A stretch of 64,000 nt of DNA, taken from assembly GCA_003246295.1 (NCBI GenBank), contig QKAS01000047.1, positions 1 to 64,000 of the forward strand, read 5' to 3'. Below the pieces are notes generated by a model. It was not told the DNA's origin, searched no databases, and saw only the letters and a list, made by a program, of their open reading frames with translations. Made by a program: the position numbers and the translations under genes. Origin of the DNA: Clostridia bacterium. Lineage in GTDB: Bacteria > Bacillota > Clostridia > Lachnospirales > Lachnospiraceae. Positions 1-8,454 of the stretch are shown in pieces. Within the stretch, counting starts at the first letter, position 1; the number at the start of each line of letters is the position of its first letter.

Positions 1-355
1 ATTATTTTCTGTTTTTCTATATTTTCAGATAATTTTAATAATAATAATTTAGTGCCTTTAATTTTTCTATTAAACATAAAATAGTACGATTTCCACTTTA
101 TTATGATGAAGTGTGAATCAAAATATCTGTTTTATCCTCTATACTTAATACTTTTTTTATTCTACTAAATATTATTTCTCAACCTAAAAAGGGCCTAATC
201 TTAGCATACTATAAATAATCTTTATGGTATCCGGAGTTCCAAATTAAGCCCTTTCGAATTATACTTCTTGCGTCCAAATCAATTTAAAGTTCTAGATTAC
301 TCTTTAAATCAAAAAATATCTATTGGTCTAGACATTACTTAATTCCTCTAAATGT
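1..355. other. AT-rich gene-free left edge
   Basis: No convincing coding sequence is visible. The stretch is very AT-rich. A loose inverted repeat (AAAGGGC near 187 and GCCCTTT near 248) flanks about 50 bases. It may be the 3' flank of the relaxase fragment that ends at 356. Confidence 0.4.
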
Positions 356-1285
356 TTACCTATTTCTTTTCTTACTTCTATAAGTATTTTCTCTATTCAA
401 ATCTTTAGTTAACATTTCTTCCAATCTACAAATCTCTTCTGTTTCATCCGAACTATATTTATATGTTATACCGATTGATTCCATTTTTTCATGGAATTTC
501 TTCATAGACCCATATATGTCATTTCCATCTATACCAATCCATTCCGCTTTTTCCTTATCTGTCATGGATTCATATATTTCCTTGGTAATAATTTTAATCT
601 GTGATTCGGCATCCCCGTAAACCGCTTTCTCAATTTCATCAAACATTGATATTCCTTTAGTATCAAATGCTTTTGTTTCTTCTACAGCCTCTATCGTTTC
701 ATTGAGAGAAGAAATAATTTCATCAGACTCAAATTCCATATCGAAAGAATTCATCTCAATAGAAGCTACCGTTTCTTCCTCAACACTAGCAGCAACTTCA
801 ACCTCTCTTATTTCTTCCGGTACTCTACTTTCCTCTTTCCACAAATACCAAGGTTTCTTCGGTACATTAATCTCATAAATATTACCAATTTCAATATCCT
901 CAGGAACCAACAACCCAACATAAAGACTTTCTTTCAAGCAACGTTCCGCTACATGTTTTTCACCTTGAAGTTTCTTCTTTTCTAATTTAATATCTTCCAA
1001 CTGCTTTCGATATTCCGGTTCAGAAGTATAAAAGTCTAAAATATTATTATCAGTCACACATTTTCTCTTTAAATCTGCTCGCTCCTGATACATTGTTTTC
1101 TGCTTCTCTGTTAGTTTTTTAATATCAAATTCTACTAACCCGATTTTGGTTACAATATCCGCAACACCGTTAATATCCTTTCTTCTCAGAAAAAGATATT
1201 CCTCTTGCAACATATGCATCCGTTCCAAATCCTCTTTAAATCTAGCTGATTTATATTGAAAACGACACTTTTCAACAACACGCAT
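356..1285 (-). pseudogene. Relaxase C-terminal fragment (MobP/MobA-type)
   Basis: This 309-residue reading frame matches only the C-terminal helical part of the intact relaxase at 56733-58181. The segment RMHMLQEEYLFLRRKDI lines up with RKMHKLQQQYLFLARHDV there, followed in both by a lysine/glutamate-rich coiled region. The N-terminal catalytic half (tyrosine and His-rich metal motif) is missing. The frame starts within 20 bases of a broken brxB gene, so this is a recombination scar rather than a gene start. The tail is acidic and low-complexity (residues about 165-215). It indicates that a second, different ICE relaxase once lay here. I expect no relaxase activity. Confidence 0.7.
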
Positions 1286-1296
1286 ACGGTAGATCT

Positions 1297-1674
1297 TAGA
1301 AACAGCACATCGCCACGCTCATGTGGTTCATACTTCATCTTGGAAAGGAACGCTTCCTGTGTGGCTATCTTCTGGAGCTGTGAAAGGAGGTAGTCCTTGC
1401 CTTTCTTTTCTTCCAGAGTCGGCACCGTACCAAGGACACGCTTCTCCTCCAGAATTTCAAGCATGATTTTATACATATCTCGCTCAATGACCCTATAGTC
1501 GTCGGAAGGCGTATTTACAAGCCGCTCAATATAGTCACGGACAATTAGTTCATGTTGTGGCTCATATTTGAAGACATGAATCCCCACCTCGTTGGAAAGC
1601 CCTTTATTGGCGAGGAAGTTCGCATCAGAAATGCGTCCTTTAATTCTATCAAGTTCTTTTTTAATATCTGCCAT
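1297..1674 (-). pseudogene. brxB: BrxB (DUF1788) N-terminal fragment of a BREX system
   Basis: About 126 residues resemble the start of BrxB/DUF1788, a core BREX phage-defence protein of unknown biochemical role. Visible hallmarks are FLANKGLSNEVG, the PQHELIVRDYIERL segment and YEPHERGDVLFL. The frame then runs about 36 residues into unrelated sequence that overlaps the relaxase fragment in another frame, so the C-terminal part of about 60-70 residues is lost. The ATG at 1674 is a better start than the GTG two codons upstream. It directly follows the brxA fragment, which is the normal BREX gene order. Non-functional remnant. Confidence 0.72.
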
Positions 1675-1684
1675 AGTCACGCTC

Positions 1685-1978
1685 TTACCTAAAACAGTTG
1701 AACGCGGCGAGCGCGGTCAAGTCGTTATTTTCACGGATGCCGGTTTCCAGTTCGCTACTTATGAAGATGGGGTTCAGCGTGGTATCCCTGACGCTGTCAA
1801 GCATCTCCGTTTCAATCAGGCACTTGGTCAGCACCTGCTTCAATTTTGCTATTGTTTGCTCGCTCCACGCTGCTACGTCATCGTTCTGTTCCTGCAAGCG
1901 GGAGAAAAATACATTAATATCCTTCTTCGTATAACAGTCTCTTACAAGTAATATTAATAATGCATCTATCCAGTCCAA
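1685..1978 (-). pseudogene. brxA: BrxA (DUF1819) C-terminal fragment of a BREX system
   Basis: 97 residues resemble the end of BrxA/DUF1819. The stretch VRDCYTKKDI, the conserved LNPIFISSELETGIREN and the terminal FNCFR match what I know of the family. In-frame stops lie immediately upstream (near 2000), so the N-terminal half is missing. brxB begins 10 bases downstream, preserving BREX order, but brxC, pglX, pglZ and brxL are absent. The 5' edge of this fragment recurs at 33.34-33.42 kb. It is a scar of a lost BREX island. Confidence 0.72.
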
Positions 1979-2011
1979 TTCAAAATACCTGTTAATATTC
2001 TATCATAAATC
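1938..2011. repeat. brxA-edge repeat, copy 1
   Basis: About 74 bases nearly identical (3 differences seen by eye) to 33342-33416. It covers the 5' edge of the brxA fragment and the stops just upstream. It ties the 0-7 kb patchwork to the 33-35 kb region, which also share a longer duplication. Confidence 0.85.
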
Positions 2012-2680
2012 AAATAAATAATCATTCTTTAAAATCAAAATAACAATAAAAATAGAAAATTTTAAAACAATAAATCCTATACCAGGCTTCTCAATATAAA
2101 GAATAGATTATCTTCTTATCTTCTCGCGTACTGATCATACCTGCTCGCGCACTTAAAAACAAAAAAATACCTTTTAGCAGACAAATGTATTATCTCGCCA
2201 AAAGGTACTTCACCCTTGTACATATATTCAATTGATTTGCAAATACACATTGTATTTTAATATATCTTGTCAATTTATTTTCTTCTAAAATGCCTACAAA
2301 TCCTATAAATACGCTATTTACGTGACAGTAAACAAACTGTCTCAACGTGCGGTATGTTTCTACGGGGCTACAACATATCGCGAACCCCGCATATAATCTG
2401 GCTTTTACACCTTTTTGAGATTTTACCATTTGCTTGTGTCAACCTGTTACTACTTGGCGTACAGACTGGTTGACTGAACTGACATACAGCAGGTACGCCG
2501 ATTTATTGTAACACCTTTACCGGCTAATAATGTTAAAAATGCTACTGCCGGTAAAAGCATTATTCTTGTCCGCGTATTTCTTTAGGGCATAAATTAAAAT
2601 AGGTATTACACCTTTTCATTTATGTCAAGGCGGTCGCGTTTCGTTACCCCCCTTATTTATAAGGAAATCGCATTACATGA
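2012..2680. other. Gene-free region with hairpins
   Basis: No supported gene; short reading frames here lack family resemblance. It holds several inverted repeats. TTTACCGGC (2516-2524) pairs with GCCGGTAAA (2547-2555). A second possible arm pair is AATAATG (about 2526) with CATTATT (about 2558). Near 2360-2385 CGGGG pairs with CCCCG around ACAACATATCG. The base composition is less AT-rich than the flanks. It could be a leftover transfer-origin or leader region of a lost element; I cannot say which. Confidence 0.4.
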
Positions 2681-2686
2681 TGCCCC

Positions 2687-4135
2687 TTACCTCTTAAGAA
2701 TTTTTGATATCTCTATACAATATTTCTTTGCTTCACCATCAAGCTCAGCAATATAATCATTCTTCATAAATCTTGCAAAATCTTCAAATTCATCCCATAC
2801 AGTCGTAGGCGATAAATACTGCTTCAAAATATCAACAAGTGCCCTCCAAAAATTCTCTTGTCTAACTAATACTGAAATAGCCGCTACCATCATTGGAATA
2901 TCCATATATCCAGGTTCCAGATCATCAATTTTATATGATAGCGTTTCATCCTCATATAATTCTGGTGATTTTAGAACCTTCCAAAAGTTATCACCTATGA
3001 CATTTCTATTTTGAAATAGAGCCATAACAAGCTTTTTATTTCTCTCTTTATCATCGCTCGCTTTCTCAGGTTCTTTGCTTTCCCAGGCAACCATCTCCTC
3101 ATGTACCATAATAAAGCCAACATACTTATCATAGCTTTCAGAGCTCACCATTCTACACACTGTATACAAATCTAGAATTAAATCGTAGGAAGCTTGTTCT
3201 AAATCCATGTTTTCAATCATCCCCTTATGAGCGACATCGTTTCTCATAATCGGAACATCAAACGCAAAATATGGATAAAACTTCAAATACTTATACTCAT
3301 TTACCTTTAACACCTTATCTGCTTTTTCTACTAAAGTACCTTGATTTTCATTATCTCCATATTTAATTTGACAGAAGTCATAGAACATTCCTTCTAACTG
3401 CAATAATCCCAATGCAAGAAATGATTGATATTTCTTATTATCAAATAAGTATTTTAATGTATCAAACATTTCCTCACGTTTTTTTAGATGATAATCTTTT
3501 TTTATGTATTTATACGTTTCTTCAAGTATATGCTTATTATCAACGAACTCTCGGAGCTTATTTCTGTATGTCTCTTCATCGTTTTTCTTTAATAGTAAAT
3601 ACTCTTTTTCCTTATCCATCCATTTTTCCAACGGAATGTCATGGAATAGTTCGCTCAATTTCACGACTACGCCATATTCGTAATCCATATCATAAAATGA
3701 GCTATAATACGCATATTTATATCGTCTATTATAAAAGAGAATTGATAATTGGTCATTCTCCTCAAAACGTCTTAATGTATCATACTGATTATCTAGTAAA
3801 AACTCTTTTAGACCACTTGTAATGAATGATGTAATTTCCTCTCTGGCCGCTTTGTTTAATTCACAAAAATATATTATCTTTCTTCTTGTAAACTCGGCTT
3901 CGTTGGATTTAGCATTTTCTATTTTCTTATATCTCTCTTGATAATCTGACAGCCTGTTGTTTATACTCTTCAAATCATCTATTACCACACAAACTAAATG
4001 GTCAAAATTTTTGCGTAATAACTTCACTTGTTCATCAGAATACGTCGAAATGTCAATTCCAAGGCTTTCAAACAAATACTGCTCTATTGTCTTAATATTT
4101 TCATTTGCATCTGCAGCATCGGCCTCCTGTGCCAA
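2687..4135 (-). CDS. HEPN-motif protein, probable defence RNase
   Basis: A 482-residue helical protein. Around residue 298 it carries RNDVAH, the R-x4-H signature of HEPN RNases, set in a helix pair (QLEGMFYDFCQIKYG upstream, DLILDLYTVCRM downstream). HEPN proteins of this build commonly act as toxin or abortive-infection RNases. The listed start is a TTG. The frame is open about 57 more codons upstream, back to the stop of the NERD gene at 4306, and that upstream stretch looks coding-like (GVYDRIYFGYLFGKWILRRG). A GGGAGA sequence sits before an ATT codon near 4270, so the true start is uncertain. It is downstream of the NERD gene on the same strand, suggesting one unit. No signal peptide. 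Confidence 0.6.
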   Translation of the reverse strand: MAQEADAADANENIKTIEQYLFESLGIDISTYSDEQVKLLRKNFDHLVCVVIDDLKSINNRLSDYQERYKKIENAKSNEAEFTRRKIIYFCELNKAAREEITSFITSGLKEFLLDNQYDTLRRFEENDQLSILFYNRRYKYAYYSSFYDMDYEYGVVVKLSELFHDIPLEKWMDKEKEYLLLKKNDEETYRNKLREFVDNKHILEETYKYIKKDYHLKKREEMFDTLKYLFDNKKYQSFLALGLLQLEGMFYDFCQIKYGDNENQGTLVEKADKVLKVNEYKYLKFYPYFAFDVPIMRNDVAHKGMIENMDLEQASYDLILDLYTVCRMVSSESYDKYVGFIMVHEEMVAWESKEPEKASDDKERNKKLVMALFQNRNVIGDNFWKVLKSPELYEDETLSYKIDDLEPGYMDIPMMVAAISVLVRQENFWRALVDILKQYLSPTTVWDEFEDFARFMKNDYIAELDGEAKKYCIEISKILKR

Positions 4136-4305
4136 CTTTAGAGCTATCTCTGCAAACGATGTATTTTCATCAATTGGAATTAAACCAACTCCTCTCCGAA
4201 GTATCCATTTTCCAAATAAATACCCAAAATATATTCTATCATAAACACCTGCAATTTTATACTGAAAAATGCCGATAGAAAAATCGTGTTTGATCTCCCT
4301 ACCGG

Positions 4306-5484
4306 CTATATATTAAACGCCCTCAACAGCGATGTCAAAAACTCATACCATTCAGATAAATCATCTTCCTGGTCTATATCTGCAATGCTCTCTGGTTCTT
4401 GTTTCTTCTGCTTCCATTCTGATAATGAAAGAATTCTATTTCCTTCACTATCAAAGTTACCAGACTCGTATTCGTCGAAAAACATGCTAGAGTCGTACTT
4501 AGAAGCACTAATGCATTCTGCATGATTTGTTTCCTTACCATAAGCTAAACAATACAGCTTTTTCAAATGGCCCACCTCTCTAAACTGACCATATTTTCTA
4601 TGTACAGGTATTCCGCGCTCACCACACTGTGTACAGTAAAACTCATGAACTATTGTGCTTGCATAGTCTGTTTTGTACTGCTCAACATCAAACTCGAATG
4701 GATAAGTTTCCTTACTCTCAGCCTGCTCTATACAAACCTTAATAGCCTCCATATCCTTATCACTAAATACCGTTCTAGATCTATCGCCTTCGACTTTGTA
4801 AGAAAGCTGGCTAGAGAAACAAGTTCTAATTCCTTCAAACTTGTTCTGCACTTCTATGCGATTGTTTGTGAAAACGACCACGCTGTTAATTTCCACTTCG
4901 TCATATCCGGCAGTTGATAATGCTTTTCTGAGAAGCGTTTCCTTAATCTGCATCTTCTCAGCAATATTGCAGTCGAGTCTTAAAAACTCTCCGGTTCGAA
5001 AATAGTTTCCGGCTTCATCGATAAAAATATCCTTTGCAGTGTTTTTTACTTCTACGATTGTGATAGCTGAAGGAGTGATTACAACTGCGTCTAGCTCTGT
5101 TCTGAAATCCCCATCATTAAGTTCAACATTCTTCAGCACATAGTTCTTTGACTTGATGTACTCTAAAGTTCTAAATGCTTTTGCCTCGCCTCTATTACCA
5201 GAGATTTCAGCTTTTATTAGATTGCAAAGAGTCTTGCTTCCATCAATAAATCTCTGAAGTTCCTCATCTGCTACATTACCGAGTTCTTCATTCATCTGCT
5301 CCAGATGCTTCTCAACATCCCAGATTCTTAACTCAGCTAATGCTGCATGATCCTGATTAAATGTAAGACTCACGATTTCCTGCTGAAGTGCAAACATCTC
5401 ATCAAGAAGTTCTGACTTCTGATAAGCATCCTTTCCAAATGACTTCATGTTTGCCTTTAACTCGTTTACTCTTTCTGTTCTCAT
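4306..5484 (-). CDS. NERD-domain nuclease-like protein
   Basis: 392 residues. The first about 80 are helical. A NERD domain follows: GNRGEAKAFRTLEYI, then TELDAVVI and IVEVKNTAKD, giving the E...D...ExK order of restriction-like nucleases, then VVVFTNNRIEV. The C-terminal part has a Cys/His cluster (CTQCGERGIPVHRKYG and further Cys/His about 20 residues on) that could bind zinc. NERD proteins are predicted nucleases, often in defence or mobile contexts. The ATG at 5484 follows a GGAGGAA site. The HEPN gene follows in the same reading frame after a single TAG, so the two are probably co-transcribed. Confidence 0.75.
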   Translation of the reverse strand: MRTERVNELKANMKSFGKDAYQKSELLDEMFALQQEIVSLTFNQDHAALAELRIWDVEKHLEQMNEELGNVADEELQRFIDGSKTLCNLIKAEISGNRGEAKAFRTLEYIKSKNYVLKNVELNDGDFRTELDAVVITPSAITIVEVKNTAKDIFIDEAGNYFRTGEFLRLDCNIAEKMQIKETLLRKALSTAGYDEVEINSVVVFTNNRIEVQNKFEGIRTCFSSQLSYKVEGDRSRTVFSDKDMEAIKVCIEQAESKETYPFEFDVEQYKTDYASTIVHEFYCTQCGERGIPVHRKYGQFREVGHLKKLYCLAYGKETNHAECISASKYDSSMFFDEYESGNFDSEGNRILSLSEWKQKKQEPESIADIDQEDDLSEWYEFLTSLLRAFNI

Positions 5485-5616
5485 AATAAATTCCTCCTTG
5501 TAATTTTGAAAAATGATGTTGTTTTTCTTTTGATGGTCTTAGTATATCTTTCTAATTTGGGGTGGGGAATATTATTAACTTGGGGAATAAATGAGAATCA
5601 TGGGGATTTTTTATAA

Positions 5617-5650
5617 AAAAAGAAATCCCCATCTTTTAGAGGATTTCTCA
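5617..5650 (-). terminator. Rho-independent terminator after the small ORF
   Basis: Reading the minus strand, AGAAATCC pairs with GGATTTCT around a short loop and is followed by a run of T. It sits just downstream of the stop of the 82-aa gene at 5669. Confidence 0.75.
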
Positions 5651-5668
5651 ACACTATATAACAATTAT

Positions 5669-5917
5669 TTACCTTTTTTGATAACCAATACTATCCATGA
5701 ATTTTATAAGGTCCTCCCATGTTTGATTATCATTACATGTTTTGTTATTCAACTCGATAATATTGTGACAACCAAGTAATTTTTCAGGAATTTGTCGTGT
5801 GATCACAACTTTTCCAAATCCCAGGATCATTACATTGACATCCTGTGCATCCTCCAGTAATTTGAAGCCATTAAATATCATTGAGTCGTTATTGATTTTT
5901 AAAATATTTCTTTCCAT
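5669..5917 (-). CDS. Small protein of the XRE module, copy 1
   Basis: 82 residues of unknown function. The first about 63 residues are almost identical to the 98-aa protein at 33608-33904 (shared MERNILKINNDSMIFNGFKLLE, GFGKVVITRQIPEKLLG). The C-terminal parts are completely different, so one or both are recombinants. It is divergent from the XRE regulator at 6286, with about 370 bases between. It has no membrane segment. By position it may be regulated by, or act with, the XRE protein, but I do not recognise a domain. Confidence 0.55.
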   Translation of the reverse strand: MERNILKINNDSMIFNGFKLLEDAQDVNVMILGFGKVVITRQIPEKLLGCHNIIELNNKTCNDNQTWEDLIKFMDSIGYQKR

Positions 5918-6197
5918 TATATTTATTTTCCTTTCTGTGAAAAGTGTTGTTAACTATATTTGTTATATATAGTTACATGATTTATATTGTCAGCATTTTG
6001 AAATTTTTTTATGTAGATCCTTAAAATAAATTAATGTGCATTTTTGAAACAATTTAAAATCTTTTCTTAGTTTTCCGGAATTACCTATTATTAATTTGGA
6101 TACTTCTTCAGCGCTTGCGAATGCCTGTTCTCATTGAGAAAAACAAGATGATGTGATATTTTTAAAAGGGTTGATCAATTACCTTAACTTTATTATA

Positions 6198-6279
6198 TCT
6201 GCGTTATTGCAGATTGTCAATGCTTGTGATACATTTTATAATATATTTCTGCATATATGCAGATTTATGATATTGGAGG
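6198..6279 (+). promoter_or_regulatory. XRE promoter with two palindromic operators
   Basis: A near-consensus promoter TTGTCA (6214-6219), 17-base spacer and TATAAT (6237-6242) precedes the XRE gene. Two related 16-base palindromes flank it: TCTGCGTTATTGCAGA (6198-6213, abutting the -35) and the perfect TCTGCATATATGCAGA (6248-6263, over the likely start point). GGAGG at 6275-6279 is the ribosome site. Autorepression by the XRE protein is the simplest reading. Confidence 0.75.
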
Positions 6280-6285
6280 TATTTT

Positions 6286-6720
6286 ATGGATTCTATTGGA
6301 TCACGTATAAAAAATCTGCGAAAAGAATATAAACTTACCCAACAGGAGTTAGGGGATATAGTTGGCTTACATGGAACAAATATCGGCAGAATTGAAAATG
6401 GGAGTGTTCTTCCAGATGCCGGCGTTATTTTTAAAATATCGACTCATTTTAATGTATCCTGCGATTTTCTAATCTCTGGCAAAGAAGAACTATCCATTCC
6501 TATTAATAATATTGAGGAATATCCGGATGGAACATGCGCGACAGATGATGACACAGATGAAACAGAAAAACTGGCATCTCCAAACAATATTTTAAATGCT
6601 ACTAATAAAAAAGAAGAACTTTTAATTCAAGCATATCGAATACTCTCTGAACATGATAAAAATGAACTTTACAATTTTTTGTTAAGGAAAGTCACAGATA
6701 TTGTTGCAAAAAGTTATTGA
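6286..6720 (+). CDS. XRE-family transcriptional regulator, copy 1
   Basis: 144 residues. An HTH_3/XRE DNA-binding domain fills residues 1-65 (IKNLRKEYKLTQQELGDIVG, GTNIGRIENGSVLPDAG). A variable acidic linker and a short helical C-terminal segment (LIQAYRILSEHDKNELYNFL) for oligomerisation follow. It is nearly identical to the protein at 34265-34696; the linker is the main difference. The start at 6286 is fixed by GGAGG six bases upstream. Paired palindromes in its promoter suggest autoregulation and control of the divergent small ORF. Confidence 0.88.
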   Translation: MDSIGSRIKNLRKEYKLTQQELGDIVGLHGTNIGRIENGSVLPDAGVIFKISTHFNVSCDFLISGKEELSIPINNIEEYPDGTCATDDDTDETEKLASPNNILNATNKKEELLIQAYRILSEHDKNELYNFLLRKVTDIVAKSY

Positions 6721-6728
6721 TGAGATCT

Positions 6729-6768
6729 TGAGAGGCCAGTTCCAGTGACCTCTTAGTCATTTTTTATG
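6729..6768 (+). terminator. Terminator after XRE copy 1
   Basis: A GAGAGG-type stem (6729-6755, imperfect here) is followed by ATTTTTTAT. The copy-2 version at 34817 has a perfect 10-base stem. Confidence 0.7.
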
Positions 6769-6811
6769 TATCAAATTATTCTGATCTCATTTAATAGAAT
6801 CTGGATTGCTA

Positions 6812-7003
6812 TTAATAATATTTGTCCAGCTCCTCTATATCTGGTGGCCCAACAATGTTGAATTCATCCAGACTTACAAACCTGATATTTTTATGATGTT
6901 TTTCATTAATAAAACTGATTGCTTCCTCTCCCCCTGTGGAAATATCCTTTCCTAAGATATAACCAGTCTCAATGTCTCCCATCTCATATAAGCCATATTT
7001 AAA
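6812..7003 (-). pseudogene. 3' scrap of a GHKL-ATPase/nuclease gene
   Basis: The last about 58 codons (GDIETGYILGKDIST through ELDKYY and the stop) match the end of the complete gene at 34902-36380. Upstream of GDIE the match stops and the frame runs into the sequence just past the dinB stop. Only the nuclease-domain tail remains. It lies convergent to the XRE gene exactly as in copy 2, so a recombination with the dinB region removed the rest. Confidence 0.8.
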
Positions 7004-7012
7004 TGCCTCCTT

Positions 7013-8260
7013 TTACCCAAAATAACCAATTGGATGTGTCGTATGATCCTCTTTTGCATTCACAGAAGAGAGAATCTTATCACGGTACATAAGACCTCTT
7101 TGAACACTATAAAATCCAAATCTTCGTCTTATGGTATCTACCGCATCATCCAATTTCATCTGTTTTTCTCTTTGCTCTACACTTGAAAACAAATCAATCT
7201 GTTCCCAATAATTGTCGTTGACAAGATCTGCGCCTCGGACTCCTACACTTCTGATTGGCTTTCGCCAGTCGTAATTTTTTTTGAATATCCGATATGCTTC
7301 GGTTGCAATCTCACCAGTAATATTCGTGGCATGATCAATCTTATGCTGTCTGGTAAAAGAATAAAGCTCATTATCCCTAACACTTATTTCAATCACCCTG
7401 CACTTAAACCCATTTTCTCGAAGCCTTGCGGCTACGCTCTCCGCTAAAATATAAAGAACAATTTTTACATCCTCATCAGTCTCTAAATCCCTTGGTGTCG
7501 TAGTACTATTACCAATAGATTTTATTGGCGCATGTACCTGTTCCATTTTTACCGGTGAATCATCATAGCCATTTGCAAATGCCCACAGGATGCCACCCAT
7601 CTTGCCAAGCTGTGACATTAATAGGTGTTCATCTGTTCTTGCTAAGTCTCCAATTGTCTTGATTCCAAATCGAGCTAACTTCTGATTGGTACTCCGTCCT
7701 ACATATAAAAGATCTGATACAGGAAGTTCCCAAGCTTTGCTCTTGAATTCATCTTCATACATAGTTGTAATGGCATCTGGTTTCATATAATCAGAACCAA
7801 GTTTTGCAAAAATCTTGTTAAAGGATACTCCAATACTTACGGTTATGCCCAACTCTGATTTCATACGATTGCTAATTTCTTTTGCTATCTTGTATCCATC
7901 ACCTTTTAATGAACTACTAGCGGTCACATCCAACCATGATTCATCCACTCCATAGGGTTCTTGAAGATCCGTGTATTCTCCATATATTTCATGAGCCATT
8001 CTGGAAAATCGCAAATACAAATCCATTCTAGGTGAAACAATGTTGAGTTCTGGGCAAACCTGCTTCGCCTGCCAAAGTGCCATACCTGTTTTCACACCAT
8101 ATTTTTTAGCTATATAATCTGAGGTTAAGACTATACCATGTCTTGCTTCGGGGTCTCCGCCTACAGCCAAAGGTTTTCCATTTAGCTCAGGACGATGCAA
8201 ATGTTCTATTGCCGCATAACATGCGTTAATATCTGAATGCAATATTACTCGTTTACCCAT
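7013..8260 (-). CDS. Y-family DNA polymerase (DinB/UmuC-like)
   Basis: 415 residues, the usual length for DinB/UmuC-type lesion-bypass polymerases. Catalytic acidic residues are visible: D10 in LHSDINACYAAIEH and D106-E107 in YGVDESWLDV. GVSFNKIFAKLGSDYMKP, the thumb HhH region (FGIKTIGDLA) and the little-finger domain follow. It catalyses error-prone synthesis past damage. It is divergent from an XRE gene, with which it shares a compact operator region, an arrangement typical of mobile elements. An AAGGAGG sequence right after its stop, followed by ATG, suggests that a downstream gene was lost at the junction near 7000. Confidence 0.9.
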   Translation of the reverse strand: MGKRVILHSDINACYAAIEHLHRPELNGKPLAVGGDPEARHGIVLTSDYIAKKYGVKTGMALWQAKQVCPELNIVSPRMDLYLRFSRMAHEIYGEYTDLQEPYGVDESWLDVTASSSLKGDGYKIAKEISNRMKSELGITVSIGVSFNKIFAKLGSDYMKPDAITTMYEDEFKSKAWELPVSDLLYVGRSTNQKLARFGIKTIGDLARTDEHLLMSQLGKMGGILWAFANGYDDSPVKMEQVHAPIKSIGNSTTTPRDLETDEDVKIVLYILAESVAARLRENGFKCRVIEISVRDNELYSFTRQHKIDHATNITGEIATEAYRIFKKNYDWRKPIRSVGVRGADLVNDNYWEQIDLFSSVEQREKQMKLDDAVDTIRRRFGFYSVQRGLMYRDKILSSVNAKEDHTTHPIGYFG

Positions 8261-8280
8261 CGCTCATCACCTCGTTTCTT

Positions 8281-8452
8281 TCAGAAGTTTCAAAATACAT
8301 AATCAGAACTTTTTATTGACAATTCGGAAGTTCTGATATATGATTAATCAGAAGTTACCTAACAAACATGATTATATCATTTTAAAGAAGTTTGTCAATA
8401 GTTAATCGGAAGTTATAAGAATAAAATTTTTCTTCCTGGAAAGAAGGTAGTA
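8281..8452. promoter_or_regulatory. Divergent promoters and TCRGAAGTT repeats (dinB/XRE)
   Basis: Plus strand: TTGACA (8316-8321), 17 bases, TATGAT (8339-8344) for the XRE gene. Minus strand: TTGACA (8398-8393), 16 bases, TATAAT (8376-8371) for the polymerase gene. Four direct TCRGAAGTT boxes lie at 8281, 8324, 8348 and 8406, plus a half site TCAGAACT at 8303. The box at 8324 continues into TTCTGA, making it palindromic. The boxes overlap both promoters, so the XRE protein probably represses both directions. Confidence 0.75.
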
Positions 8453-8454
8453 AC

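Larger units (their letters stand above)
5726..6986. repeat. Large duplication, copy 1 (with 33733-35074)
   Basis: This stretch holds the small-ORF N-terminus, the intergenic region, the XRE gene, its terminator and the last about 58 codons of the GHKL-nuclease gene. All recur at 33733-35074 with high identity. Copy 2 has about 90 extra bases after the XRE gene. Homology ends abruptly at both sides (in the small ORF near 5726 and in the GHKL tail near 6986). Confidence 0.85.

Noticed and set aside
2190-2429. 79-codon minus-strand frame
   Set aside because: No ribosome site, no family resemblance, and it lies across hairpins in a gene-free region.
5591-5779. 62-codon plus-strand frame
   Set aside because: Antisense to the 82-aa gene and its terminator; no start signal.
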